Below are positions 1 to 5,433 of a stretch of DNA of 10,222 bases, piece after piece (the first letter of the stretch is position 1; the number at the start of each line of letters is the position of its first letter). The notes under the pieces are model-generated. The model was not told the origin of the DNA, made no database searches, and was given only the letters and a program-made list of their open reading frames with translations. Source of the DNA: DAOUFU01 sp034429275 (lineage in GTDB: Bacteria; Chloroflexota; Anaerolineae; Aggregatilineales; Aggregatilineaceae); NCBI GenBank assembly GCA_034429275.1, contig DAOUFU010000325.1, positions 1-10,222 of the forward strand, read 5' to 3'. Position numbers and translations under genes: made by a program.

Positions 1-38
1 GTGACATTTCCAGTCTCCGCAGATTCGGGATTAGTCCA
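1..38 (-). mobile_element. End of an IS3-like insertion sequence (body off the left edge)
   Basis: These 38 bases are near-identical to 8555-8592 and 9351-9388 (two differences from each). The copy at 8555 lies directly upstream of an IS3-family OrfA start, so this 38-mer is the transposase-proximal terminus of that element. Read on the minus strand it begins TGGACTAATCCC, the TG...CA style of terminus seen in the IS3 family. The outer tip is base 38; the rest of the copy would lie to the left of the window. It sits 36 bases beyond the stop codon of the NifX-like gene, so an insertion may mark the end of that operon. Confidence 0.7.
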
Positions 39-74
39 TTCACCCCTTCCAACCGTAAACTCTCACGTCTTGCG

Positions 75-482
75 CTAATGCAGTTTCTCAACGTGATCGG
101 TCAGATTCCCGGAAAGGTACGCCTGCACCGCTTCGTCGATGGTGAGGACGTCGGTAACGATCGGGCGGATATTGGCCTGCTGCATGCTTTCGTATGCGCC
201 CATGCCCATACCGCCCGCAAGCAGCACTTCGCAATCGGCAATAGCGGCGGCCATGCGGGCGTGACGGTTCTGTGCAGCAGGGTCAAAGCCGTGTCCGCGC
301 GGGTCGGCTTTGTGCTCGTGTTCTTCGTGAGGTTCAGCCGCGAACTGGGCATGGCCCAACTTGTCGCGGGTCTCGCGCGCGACGATCTTCCCGTCCTGAA
401 CCGTGACAACCACATAATAGGGGGCACGACCAAAATGCTGGCTGATGGTCACCCCGTCTTCGGATACAGCGGCGATCTTCAT
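75..482 (-). CDS. NifX/NifB-type dinitrogenase iron-molybdenum cofactor-binding family protein
   Basis: A 135-residue protein of the dinitrogenase iron-molybdenum cofactor-binding family (NifX, NafY, C-terminal NifB), which hold or ferry Fe-S/Mo cofactor precursors; many stand-alone members occur outside nitrogen fixation with unknown partners. The N-terminus MKIAAVSEDG, the SQHFGRAPYY motif near residues 14-23, and the AGGMGMGAYESM and DHVEKLH segments are family hallmarks. A His/acid-rich insertion (EPHEEHEH, then a further GHG) near residues 50-64 could bind metal. The chosen ATG is preceded by a GGAGG ribosome site about 5 bases away; a start 30 bases upstream (TTG) lies beyond it and would overlap the upstream gene. 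It is the last gene of the leftward operon, 19 bases after the TauE gene. No nif genes are visible, so a role in nitrogenase is unlikely. Confidence 0.85.
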   Translation of the reverse strand: MKIAAVSEDGVTISQHFGRAPYYVVVTVQDGKIVARETRDKLGHAQFAAEPHEEHEHKADPRGHGFDPAAQNRHARMAAAIADCEVLLAGGMGMGAYESMQQANIRPIVTDVLTIDEAVQAYLSGNLTDHVEKLH

Positions 483-501
483 TTTTCCTCCATAGGGATT
501 C

Positions 502-1281
502 TTACAATACATTGAAGAGCTTCAGCAGGATTTGAATGGCGAGTATCCACATCAGAAGGCCAAGCCCTGCTTTGATCACTTTGCTTTTGAACCGCATGCT
601 ATACCGCGCCCCAAGATTTCCGCCGATGAGCACAGCGAGGCCGGTCACAGCCATCAGTTGAACATCAAGCTCGTGAGAGGATGCGTGGCCCAAAATTCCG
701 GCCAGCGCGGAGAACGAGATGATCAGATGGGATGACCCGGCTGCAAACTTGGTGGGGTATTTGCAGACGTAGACCATGAACGGGACGATGAGAATACCGC
801 CCCCGACGCCCAACAAGCCCGAAATGATCCCTACGGCGAGGCTGAAGCACACGATGAGCACATACATGTTCACCGAAAGATCCGCCGGGGGATGTTGAGC
901 ATCACTCCCCTTTTCCCAATAGGTGTAGAGCATTCTTGCTCCCAGGCCAATCAGGAAAACTACGAACAACCACAGCAACACAGTGGAATCGACATATTTG
1001 GATAGATAACCTCCCGTGAAAGCGCCGATGATGATACCCGGCACGAACAGGAAGGAGGCTTTATAGTCGATCATCTTGTTGCGGTAAAAAATGTAGCCCG
1101 CAGACAGCGAAGTGATGAGGTTCAGGACCAGGGATGTGGATGTGGACAGTAACGTCGCGTAACCTAGCAGGATCAGCATCGGCGAATACACCGATCCTCC
1201 CCCCTGGCCAAACATCGAGAACACAAAAGCGATCACAAAGGCGAAGATGACGGCAACCAGCAGCGTGGTATCAATGTCCAT
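502..1281 (-). CDS. TauE/SafE-family sulfite/organosulfur exporter (membrane permease)
   Basis: A 259-residue integral membrane protein, the usual length for TauE/SafE (DUF81). It shows the internal duplication of the family: a glycine-rich loop GQGGGSVYSPM near residue 25 and a second, GLLGVGGGILIVPF, near residue 155, each followed by hydrophobic helices; about eight membrane segments can be traced. Family members export sulfite, sulfoacetate or related anions, or are simply uncharacterised anion transporters. The ATG is preceded by AAGGAAG about 10 bases upstream. It lies in the leftward operon, 77 bases after the FmdE-family gene and just before the NifX-like gene, which suggests movement of a sulfur or oxyanion species linked to cofactor or thiol chemistry. 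The substrate cannot be inferred from sequence. Confidence 0.88.
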   Translation of the reverse strand: MDIDTTLLVAVIFAFVIAFVFSMFGQGGGSVYSPMLILLGYATLLSTSTSLVLNLITSLSAGYIFYRNKMIDYKASFLFVPGIIIGAFTGGYLSKYVDSTVLLWLFVVFLIGLGARMLYTYWEKGSDAQHPPADLSVNMYVLIVCFSLAVGIISGLLGVGGGILIVPFMVYVCKYPTKFAAGSSHLIISFSALAGILGHASSHELDVQLMAVTGLAVLIGGNLGARYSMRFKSKVIKAGLGLLMWILAIQILLKLFNVL

Positions 1282-1321
1282 GGTGCTGACACTTCCTTTT
1301 GGTGTCCACCCATAGGGCAGT

Positions 1322-1347
1322 CTTCCGAGGCCCCAAGACCCCGGAAG
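1322..1347 (-). other. Intergenic hairpin between the FmdE-family and tauE genes
   Basis: Perfect 6-bp arms CTTCCG (1322-1327) and CGGAAG (1342-1347) can pair around a 14-base loop, with two further G-C pairs possible inside. No T run follows on either strand, so this is more likely an mRNA processing or stability element within the operon than a terminator. Confidence 0.35.
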
Positions 1348-1358
1348 GCTGTTGAATT

Positions 1359-1979
1359 CTACCGCTCAACCAGGACAGACTTTTCGTAGCCCGAGCAGGG
1401 GATGCACACCGGTTGTCCGTCTTTGAACCGCACGTAGCGGTCAAAAACGTACTCGCCGCACGCGCTGCATTTGGTCTTGTTGAACGACCCTTTGACCGGT
1501 GCATACGTAAAATCGGGCTTGGGTTCCACCTTGAAGATGGCTTCATCGGGCTGGTCATACACCCACTGGATCACTTCCTGGCGCACATGCAGCGGAATGT
1601 GAGACGGCTCGACGCCTTGCTTGCGGTAAGCGAAAAACTCGAACTTGCCCATCGCGTCAATAAAATCGGGCAGGAGCGAATAACGCACGGCCCCTTTCTG
1701 AGGGTGATAGAACGTAGCTGCCAGTTTGCCGTAGAAGGTTTTGGCGATCATCACCTTGCCATAGGTCGCACCAGTGGCGGCCTGAATGCCGTCTATCATA
1801 CAGGTCTGCGGGTGGCCTTCGCCCAGTTCGGGGAAGACAAAGAACCCATGATCGGCTTCTCTCTCGGCCCCAAGATACGCAAGGGCTAGTCTGCCCATGC
1901 GGTAGCCCAGCGGCATGAAAGGGCATTCGTGGCCGTGAAATTCAAAGGCCCATTCAGGGGGAATATGTTGTGTTGTCAT
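1359..1979 (-). CDS. FmdE-family protein with C-terminal zinc ribbon
   Basis: A 206-residue protein of the FmdE family, named after a gene in molybdenum formylmethanofuran dehydrogenase operons; its members are widespread in anaerobes and their biochemical role is not settled. The N-terminal domain carries the signature FHGHECPFMPLGYRMG (residues 14-29; His15, His17 and Cys19 are candidate ligands) and a second conserved Cys60 before MIDGIQAATGATYGK. The C-terminus has a treble-clef or zinc-ribbon motif with cysteines 171, 174, 192 and 195. A ribosome site AGGAG lies about 6 bases before the ATG, and the gene starts 25 bases after the permease stop. No formylmethanofuran dehydrogenase subunits are visible. 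Its place between two transporters and a NifX-like protein suggests Mo/W or other metal-cofactor handling (inference). Confidence 0.88.
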   Translation of the reverse strand: MTTQHIPPEWAFEFHGHECPFMPLGYRMGRLALAYLGAEREADHGFFVFPELGEGHPQTCMIDGIQAATGATYGKVMIAKTFYGKLAATFYHPQKGAVRYSLLPDFIDAMGKFEFFAYRKQGVEPSHIPLHVRQEVIQWVYDQPDEAIFKVEPKPDFTYAPVKGSFNKTKCSACGEYVFDRYVRFKDGQPVCIPCSGYEKSVLVER

Positions 1980-1985
1980 GAGACT

Positions 1986-1998
1986 CTCCTTTCAGGAG
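1986..1998 (-). promoter_or_regulatory. Small hairpin enclosing the ribosome site of the FmdE-family gene
   Basis: On the minus strand CTCCT-GAA-AGGAG forms a 5-bp stem with a 3-base loop. The right arm is the AGGAG ribosome-binding site of the FmdE-family gene, so local folding could damp its initiation unless ribosomes arrive from the permease gene just upstream, giving translational coupling. Confidence 0.3.
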
Positions 1999-2004
1999 GT
2001 ATCG

Positions 2005-3312
2005 CTAAAATGCAGCTAATGCCATGCCGAACAGGTACCCGGCTACCGTACTGAAGGTGGCAACCAGGCTGACATAGACGGCGGTTTTTGTGCGCCCCAA
2101 GATCTTGCCCGTGATCAGAATGCTCTGCAGGCTCAGTTCCGGGTCGGCCAGCAGGTAGGCCAGCAGCGGTCCACGATGCATCCCCAGATCGAGGAAAGCG
2201 GCAGCAATCGGCACTTCGACCAGGGTCGGGAAGTACATGAACACGCCAAACGTCACGCCGATCAGGTTCGCCCAGATCGTATTGCGCCCGGCGAGCTGCT
2301 TCACCCATTCCTCCGGGGTGATCTCGCGGAACATGCCCGCCAGGAAGACGCCTACGATCAGCAGCGGGAAGATTTGCTTGACGAACCGCCAGGTTTCCCA
2401 CAGCCAGTGAGCCAGTTCTTCCCGTTCCAGGTGACGGACGGTGATATACGCCACCCCGCCGAGCAGAATCACCTCAGCGAAGAACCGCCCGGTGAAGTGG
2501 ATCACGATGCTGCCGGTTTCGGTCTTGGGGGCTGCCATCAACAGCGTGATGGCGCACAGGCTCAGGGCAACCCAGGTCCAGCGGTTGAAGCTGTTAAGGA
2601 TGTCATTGAACCCTTTCCAGGCCACCGGCGCGATCAGCAGCAGCATGAAGATCAGCAGCGCGCCCTGGTAGGTCAGGCTCAGGTCATCGAGGATTTGCTG
2701 TATGCTGCTCGACAAGTCGATGGGGATCGTCACGGTGAAGGCTGTGCCGGTCAGCAGGCCGATTTGCAGCGTCCCCGCGATGAGCACGGCGAGCAGCAGG
2801 CCAAACAGCGCCCACAGCGCCGGGCGCATGGTGGCGGTTTGCTCGAACATCCCCGCAGCGGACGGAGCGACTTCCGACTGTTTGAACACGGCAGCCATGA
2901 TCAGGCCGATGGTGATGCCAAACGTGATCGCCAGGGTGATCCGCGCGATGGCGATGTCCATACCGATCACCGAGCCGGTATAGCTGATGGCGAGGATGTT
3001 CACTGCCGGGCCGACGAACAAGAAAGTAATGGCAGGGCCAAGTCCCGCGCCGCGCTTCCAGATTCCGGCGAACAGCGGCAGGATCGTGCACGAGCACACG
3101 GCCAGGATGAATCCGCCGATTGCCGAGGCAGGATAGCTGATGTATTTGGGCGTTTTGGGGCCAAGATAGCGCGTGACTACTTCTTTGGGCATCAAGCCGC
3201 CCAGGTACCCGGCGATGAAGAACGCGGGCACCAGGCACAACAGCACGTGTGCCGCCAGGTAATCGAGCAGGCCGGTCCAACCGGCATTGAGGAGATCGAG
3301 TACGATGTCCAT
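2005..3312 (-). CDS. ArsP/YraQ-type permease (DUF318 family)
   Basis: A 435-residue polytopic inner-membrane protein of the predicted permease family that includes ArsP (organoarsenical efflux) and YraQ. It has two homologous halves separated by a hydrophilic stretch. The first carries the signature AVCSCTILPLFAGIWKRGAG (near residues 71-90, with Cys73 and Cys75) followed by FVGPAVNILAIS. The second carries FMYFPTLVEVPIAAAFLDLG and GPLLAYLLADPELSLQSI. Around ten membrane segments are visible. The CSC pair is a plausible thiol site for soft metalloids. The ATG is preceded by GAGG about 9 bases away. The gene follows a small CPNC thioredoxin-like protein and an ArsR regulator, a neighbourhood I recall as recurrent for this permease family. 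A dyad at 3328-3347 and a TATACT box suggest an additional internal promoter. The substrate is unknown. Confidence 0.88.
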   Translation of the reverse strand: MDIVLDLLNAGWTGLLDYLAAHVLLCLVPAFFIAGYLGGLMPKEVVTRYLGPKTPKYISYPASAIGGFILAVCSCTILPLFAGIWKRGAGLGPAITFLFVGPAVNILAISYTGSVIGMDIAIARITLAITFGITIGLIMAAVFKQSEVAPSAAGMFEQTATMRPALWALFGLLLAVLIAGTLQIGLLTGTAFTVTIPIDLSSSIQQILDDLSLTYQGALLIFMLLLIAPVAWKGFNDILNSFNRWTWVALSLCAITLLMAAPKTETGSIVIHFTGRFFAEVILLGGVAYITVRHLEREELAHWLWETWRFVKQIFPLLIVGVFLAGMFREITPEEWVKQLAGRNTIWANLIGVTFGVFMYFPTLVEVPIAAAFLDLGMHRGPLLAYLLADPELSLQSILITGKILGRTKTAVYVSLVATFSTVAGYLFGMALAAF

Positions 3313-3324
3313 GATTTATGCCTC

Positions 3325-3347
3325 AGTATATTCAGAAGGATGAATGA
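3325..3347 (-). promoter_or_regulatory. ArsR-type operator dyad (site A) with a possible permease promoter box
   Basis: The arms ATATTCA (3328-3334) and TGAAT (3341-3345) are separated by six bases (GAAGGA). The same architecture occurs next to the arsR promoter (4032-4051) and at 4824-4843. A minus-strand TATACT (3325-3330) overlaps the dyad and could be a -10 box for the permease; no good -35 box is visible 17 bases upstream. Binding by the ArsR-type regulator is inferred from recurrence of the motif. Confidence 0.45.
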
Positions 3348-3359
3348 AGTTTGCCCCAA

Positions 3360-3388
3360 AAGATACCTCACAGATCGTGAGGTATCTT
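3360..3388 (-). terminator. Strong intercistronic hairpin (attenuator or weak terminator)
   Basis: Perfect 12-bp arms (3360-3371 and 3377-3388, core AGATACCTCAC / GTGAGGTATCT) flank a 5-base loop. On the minus strand the right arm runs into TCTTTT, a short T run. The hairpin begins about 10 bases after the thioredoxin-like stop codon and ends about 48 bases before the permease start. It may end part of the arsR-trx transcripts, protect the upstream mRNA, or act as a second binding palindrome. The T run is too short for a confident terminator call. Confidence 0.5.
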
Positions 3389-3397
3389 CGCCTGTCG

Positions 3398-3652
3398 TCA
3401 GGAAGCCTGCAGGGCTTTTTCCAGCCAGCCTTTGATTTCTGCAGGACTGGGAATACGCGCAGCAGCGACCACTTGTTCGTTGATGACCAGTCCTGGCGTG
3501 CTGAGAATGTACGAGCTGATCTCAAGCGGATCGGTCACTTTGATGATTTCATAGTCCGGTTGAGGATCGAGCGCTGCTAATGCCTGGCGCGTATGGGCTT
3601 CAACCTTTTGGCAATTCGGGCAGCCAGGCCCAAGAACTTTGATGGTGAGCAT
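3398..3652 (-). CDS. Small thioredoxin-like redox-active disulfide protein
   Basis: An 84-residue single-domain protein of the thioredoxin-like family often called redox-active disulfide protein (MTH895-like). The active-site CPNC is at residues 11-14, directly after the first beta strand (LTIKVLGPG). The expected cis-proline is in STPGLVINE (Pro53), and a final helix (EIKGWLEKAL) follows. It lacks a signal peptide, so it is cytoplasmic. It probably reduces or carries a thiol-bound species for the adjoining permease, an inference from the recurrent pairing of these families. GGAG lies about 8 bases before the ATG. It starts 21 bases after the arsR stop, and the 12-bp hairpin at 3360-3388 follows it. 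Confidence 0.88.
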   Translation of the reverse strand: MLTIKVLGPGCPNCQKVEAHTRQALAALDPQPDYEIIKVTDPLEISSYILSTPGLVINEQVVAAARIPSPAEIKGWLEKALQAS

Positions 3653-3673
3653 AGGTATTCTCCGGATAGCTAC

Positions 3674-4018
3674 TCAGGAAACGGATGCCACATTAACCAC
3701 AGAACAGTGTGGACATGAACAACCTTCGAGTCGGGTCTGCTTTGGCTCTATAACCGGCCCAAAGATGGTCTCAAGGAGGGCAGTTGTCACATCATCTGAC
3801 AGGCAATAGAAGACTTGAAGCCCCTCTTTGCGGGTATCAACCAGCCCGGCGTCGCGCAAGACCATCAACTGCTGCGAAATGTACGCCTGGCGCTTATCAA
3901 GTGCAGTCTCCATGTGGCACACACAGGCTTCCCCGTTGCGCAGCAAATCCAGGATTTGTAAACGCACCGGGTGCGCCAATGCCTTGAAGCGAACCGCGAG
4001 TTCGTCGTAGGAGGTCAT
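3674..4018 (-). CDS. ArsR/SmtB-family metal(loid)-responsive transcriptional regulator
   Basis: A 114-residue winged-helix repressor. The N-terminal helix has ALAHPVRLQILDLL (residues 13-26), typical of ArsR proteins. The segment EACVCHMETAL (residues 30-40) matches the alpha-3 Cys-x-Cys metal(loid) site of ArsR/CadC-type sensors. QAYISQQLMVLRDAGLV (residues 44-60) is the recognition helix-turn-helix, followed by the wing. A second cysteine cluster, CSCPHC (residues 100-105), closes the protein and could be an additional ligand set. I chose the ATG preceded by AAGGG; a GTG 21 bases further upstream overlaps the operator and has a poorer ribosome site. It is the first gene of the leftward operon and is probably autoregulated through the dyad at 4032-4051. 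The inducer is likely a soft metal or metalloid; its identity is not determinable here. Confidence 0.9.
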   Translation of the reverse strand: MTSYDELAVRFKALAHPVRLQILDLLRNGEACVCHMETALDKRQAYISQQLMVLRDAGLVDTRKEGLQVFYCLSDDVTTALLETIFGPVIEPKQTRLEGCSCPHCSVVNVASVS

Positions 4019-4031
4019 TGTTCTACCCTTT

Positions 4032-4051
4032 ATATTCACGAAGACGAATGC
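4032..4051 (-). promoter_or_regulatory. Probable ArsR autoregulatory operator (site B)
   Basis: The dyad ATATTCA (4032-4038), six bases, then CGAAT (4045-4049) lies immediately downstream of the -10 box of the arsR promoter, where a repressor would cover the transcription start. It shares its left arm exactly, and its spacing, with the sites at 3328-3347 and 4824-4843; the right arm is degenerate. Confidence 0.5.
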
Positions 4052-4080
4052 AGTTTACTCCGCCCAGGTGAGTAAAACAA
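4052..4080 (-). promoter_or_regulatory. Probable sigma70-type promoter of the arsR operon
   Basis: On the minus strand TTGTTT (4075-4080) and TAAACT (4052-4057) are separated by exactly 17 bases, giving a plausible -35/-10 pair. The -10 matches TATAAT at four of six positions and the -35 matches TTGACA at three. The operator dyad begins right after the -10 box, and the arsR ATG lies 33 bases beyond it. An inverted pair CAGGTGA (4065-4071) / TCACCTG (4091-4097) overlaps the spacer and upstream region. Confidence 0.5.
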
Positions 4081-4361
4081 GGGCGAATAGTCACCTGATT
4101 GGTGTGACATAGTTCATAGGCAAAACGTTCAGGAAAAAAACAATGCCCACACGATCCGCGTGAGATAACCCAATTTATCGTTGACAATTGGAGTAATAGA
4201 GATGTTATCCAATGTAGATTGAGCTGTTTGCGTAGAGCAAATGCTCATCCGTATGCGCATACGCGATGTTTCCAGAGGGCTGCAAACGGTGCCAGGTGTC
4301 TCAGCATCTTTAAGCGGGATTTGCGACATGGGGACAATGTTGATGGGGTCGGTCAAGGTAG

Positions 4362-4785
4362 TTCAATCTCTGTTGGAATAACCGGGCAAAAAAGAGAGAG
4401 CGTTCAGGACTCGACAGACGACCTGTCATCGAGGCGAATAAACTGGCCGCCCGGTCCACATGTCAGGCGGCGAGGCTGGATACGGCCAGGATCGAAGAAA
4501 TCGCAGAAAACACGTTTGAGTTCTTCCATCGCCTCGAGGTTGATCGACTGCGGGCAGTGCGCAGAGATATGCTGCGGCGAGGCTATCGAGATGAGCGAAG
4601 CATTGGTGAATTAGGGGAACTGCGCGCAATCGAACACTGCTGGTCCATCTGGTCCATCCCGACAGCGCTTCAACATTGAACACACGACAATCCAGTTTGA
4701 ATGTAAAGCGTGTGGACAGGGTCGAGTAGTCCACCAGGCGAACGATTCTTCGGCAACAGCGACAGAAATCATGCAGTCAACCTGA
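4362..4785 (+). pseudogene. Possible decayed coding remnant in two frames, family not recognised
   Basis: From 4362 to 4679 one plus-strand frame is open for 105 codons but has no ATG near its beginning. Its middle part has the helix-like, E/R/L-rich composition of a real protein (for example ARIEEIAENTFEFFHRLEV and RRGYRDERSIGELGELRAI). A second frame, 4615-4785, overlaps its end and contains a CKACGQG cysteine pair (codons at 4702-4713) in a plausible context. The switch falls near the 9-bp tandem repeat TGGTCCATC at 4641-4658. A single gene broken by a frameshift and lacking its start would explain both. I cannot name a family; chance open frames remain possible. Confidence 0.3.
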
Positions 4786-4798
4786 ACATCGTCACTGT

Positions 4799-4854
4799 TT
4801 GGCAAGCTGACATAGGGCCTAAAATATTCAGTATGATGAATATATGAGCCTATG
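4799..4854 (+). promoter_or_regulatory. Operator dyad (site C) inside a longer inverted repeat, with a rightward promoter-like pair
   Basis: The most symmetric of the three dyads: ATATTCA (4824-4830), six bases, TGAATAT (4837-4843). Outer arms CATAGG (4811-4816) and CCTATG (4849-4854) extend it to a 44-base imperfect inverted repeat. A plus-strand TTGGCA (4799-4804) is a good -35 match. TAAAAT (4820-4825, spacing 15) or AAATAT (4822-4827, spacing 17) could be the -10, overlapping the operator. This would place rightward transcription toward 5094 under the same ArsR-type repressor. Confidence 0.45.
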
Positions 4855-4870
4855 ACATTTCGTGGAAGGG

Positions 4871-4909
4871 AAATGAAGTGTCCGGCTTCAAAAACGCCGC
4901 ACTTCATTT
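4871..4909 (+). other. Large stable hairpin downstream of site C
   Basis: The arms AAATGAAGTG (4871-4880) and CACTTCATTT (4900-4909) pair over 10 bp. After a 2-base bulge a second stem CGGC/GCCG (4883-4886 with 4896-4899) closes a 9-base loop. A short T run overlaps the right arm, so termination is possible but not classic. It lies in what would be the leader of a transcript started at site C, about 185 bases before the zinc-ribbon gene. Confidence 0.45.
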
Positions 4910-5093
4910 TCGTGCCTGCTCGAATGAGTATGATGGATGCAGCGCGATAGCCCCGTGGGGACATCGCGTTTGTTGAAGTCTAGCTGGCAGTGATAAGGAC
5001 AATTCACCCGCATTGTCAGCGTCGCTATCCCGCATTTTCCAGGGACGACCCGGCAATGCCTGCTATGACCTGATACCTGATCTGGAGAGCTGA

Positions 5094-5360
5094 ATGATGG
5101 ACGATCCCGACAATCTTTCTGCCTTGGAACAGGGCGAATCGGATGACAAACTATTCGCGTGTTCCTGCATGCGAGACCCGTTTGCAGATTTGCCCCCCGA
5201 ACTTCGTCCCAAACCGCAGTCGCTCATGGGCGGGCTGCGAAAAGTGACCTGCCCCGGCTGCGGCCTGGTGCATTGGACTAATCGATCGACTGACCTGTGT
5301 ATGGACTGCGGAAAAAAGGGGGGACAGCTGCCCAATAACGCTGCCCTTTCGCAGGAGTAG
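5094..5360 (+). CDS. Small cysteine-rich zinc-ribbon protein, function unknown
   Basis: An 88-residue protein I cannot assign to a named family. An acidic N-terminus is followed by FACSCMRDPF (Cys23, Cys25) and then a clear zinc-ribbon pattern, CPGCGLVHW (Cys53, Cys56) and CMDCGKKGG (Cys69, Cys72), with a 12-residue spacer between the pairs. A GGAGAG ribosome site lies about 6 bases before tandem ATG codons at 5094 and 5097; either could be used. It is oriented with the radical SAM gene but is separated from it by a terminator-like hairpin. The nearest promoter-like signal is at site C, roughly 270 bases upstream. The ligand pattern suggests Zn or Fe binding; a nucleic-acid or protein-partner role is speculation. 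Confidence 0.75.
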   Translation: MMDDPDNLSALEQGESDDKLFACSCMRDPFADLPPELRPKPQSLMGGLRKVTCPGCGLVHWTNRSTDLCMDCGKKGGQLPNNAALSQE

Positions 5361-5375
5361 TGACAAGCCAGGTCT

Positions 5376-5399
5376 CAGGGTTTTTGGCCCTGTTTTTTT
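5376..5399 (+). terminator. Rho-independent terminator-like hairpin between the zinc-ribbon and radical SAM genes
   Basis: CAGGG (5376-5380) pairs with CCCTG (5388-5392) around a 7-base loop and is followed by seven Ts (5393-5399). The stem is short, so termination may be partial. A second weak hairpin TTTTCG/CGAAAA (5396-5401 with 5408-5413) overlaps the T run. Only about 34 bases remain before the radical SAM start, leaving little room for an independent promoter, so read-through or attenuation is likely. Confidence 0.6.
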
Positions 5400-5433
5400 C
5401 GCTGAAACGAAAATCACAGATCAGGTGAGTGGA

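Larger units (their letters stand above)
4081..5093. other. Long region without a convincing intact gene; structured and coding-like remnants
   Basis: Besides the pieces listed separately (coding-like frames at 4362-4785, dyad at 4811-4854, hairpin at 4871-4909), this 1-kb stretch holds a 14-bp perfect palindrome CGTATGCGCATACG (4250-4263), a smaller inverted pair GAGCA/TGCTC (4235-4246), and a 9-bp tandem repeat TGGTCCATC (4641-4658). Short open frames on both strands have no recognisable family, no good ribosome sites and mixed composition. No tRNA or rRNA was recognised. It reads as decayed or regulatory DNA between two oppositely oriented gene blocks. Confidence 0.5.

Noticed and set aside
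75..482. NifX-like protein as evidence of a nitrogen-fixation cluster
   Set aside because: No nifHDK, nifB-type radical SAM or nifEN genes are present; stand-alone members of this family are common outside diazotrophs.
2176..3435. A 419-codon plus-strand open frame
   Set aside because: It lies antisense to the permease gene, has a low-complexity Q/H/D/R-rich composition and no domain; it is a shadow of a high-GC coding frame.
4129..4356. A 75-codon minus-strand open frame upstream of arsR
   Set aside because: No ribosome site, no recognisable family, and no support beyond being open.
4611..4964. A 117-codon minus-strand open frame
   Set aside because: It spans the large hairpin and operator site C and has no family resemblance; probably chance.
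5274..5283. TGGACTAATC, identical to the first ten bases of the IS end at 1-38
   Set aside because: It lies inside the zinc-ribbon coding frame and the match stops after ten bases; chance similarity.
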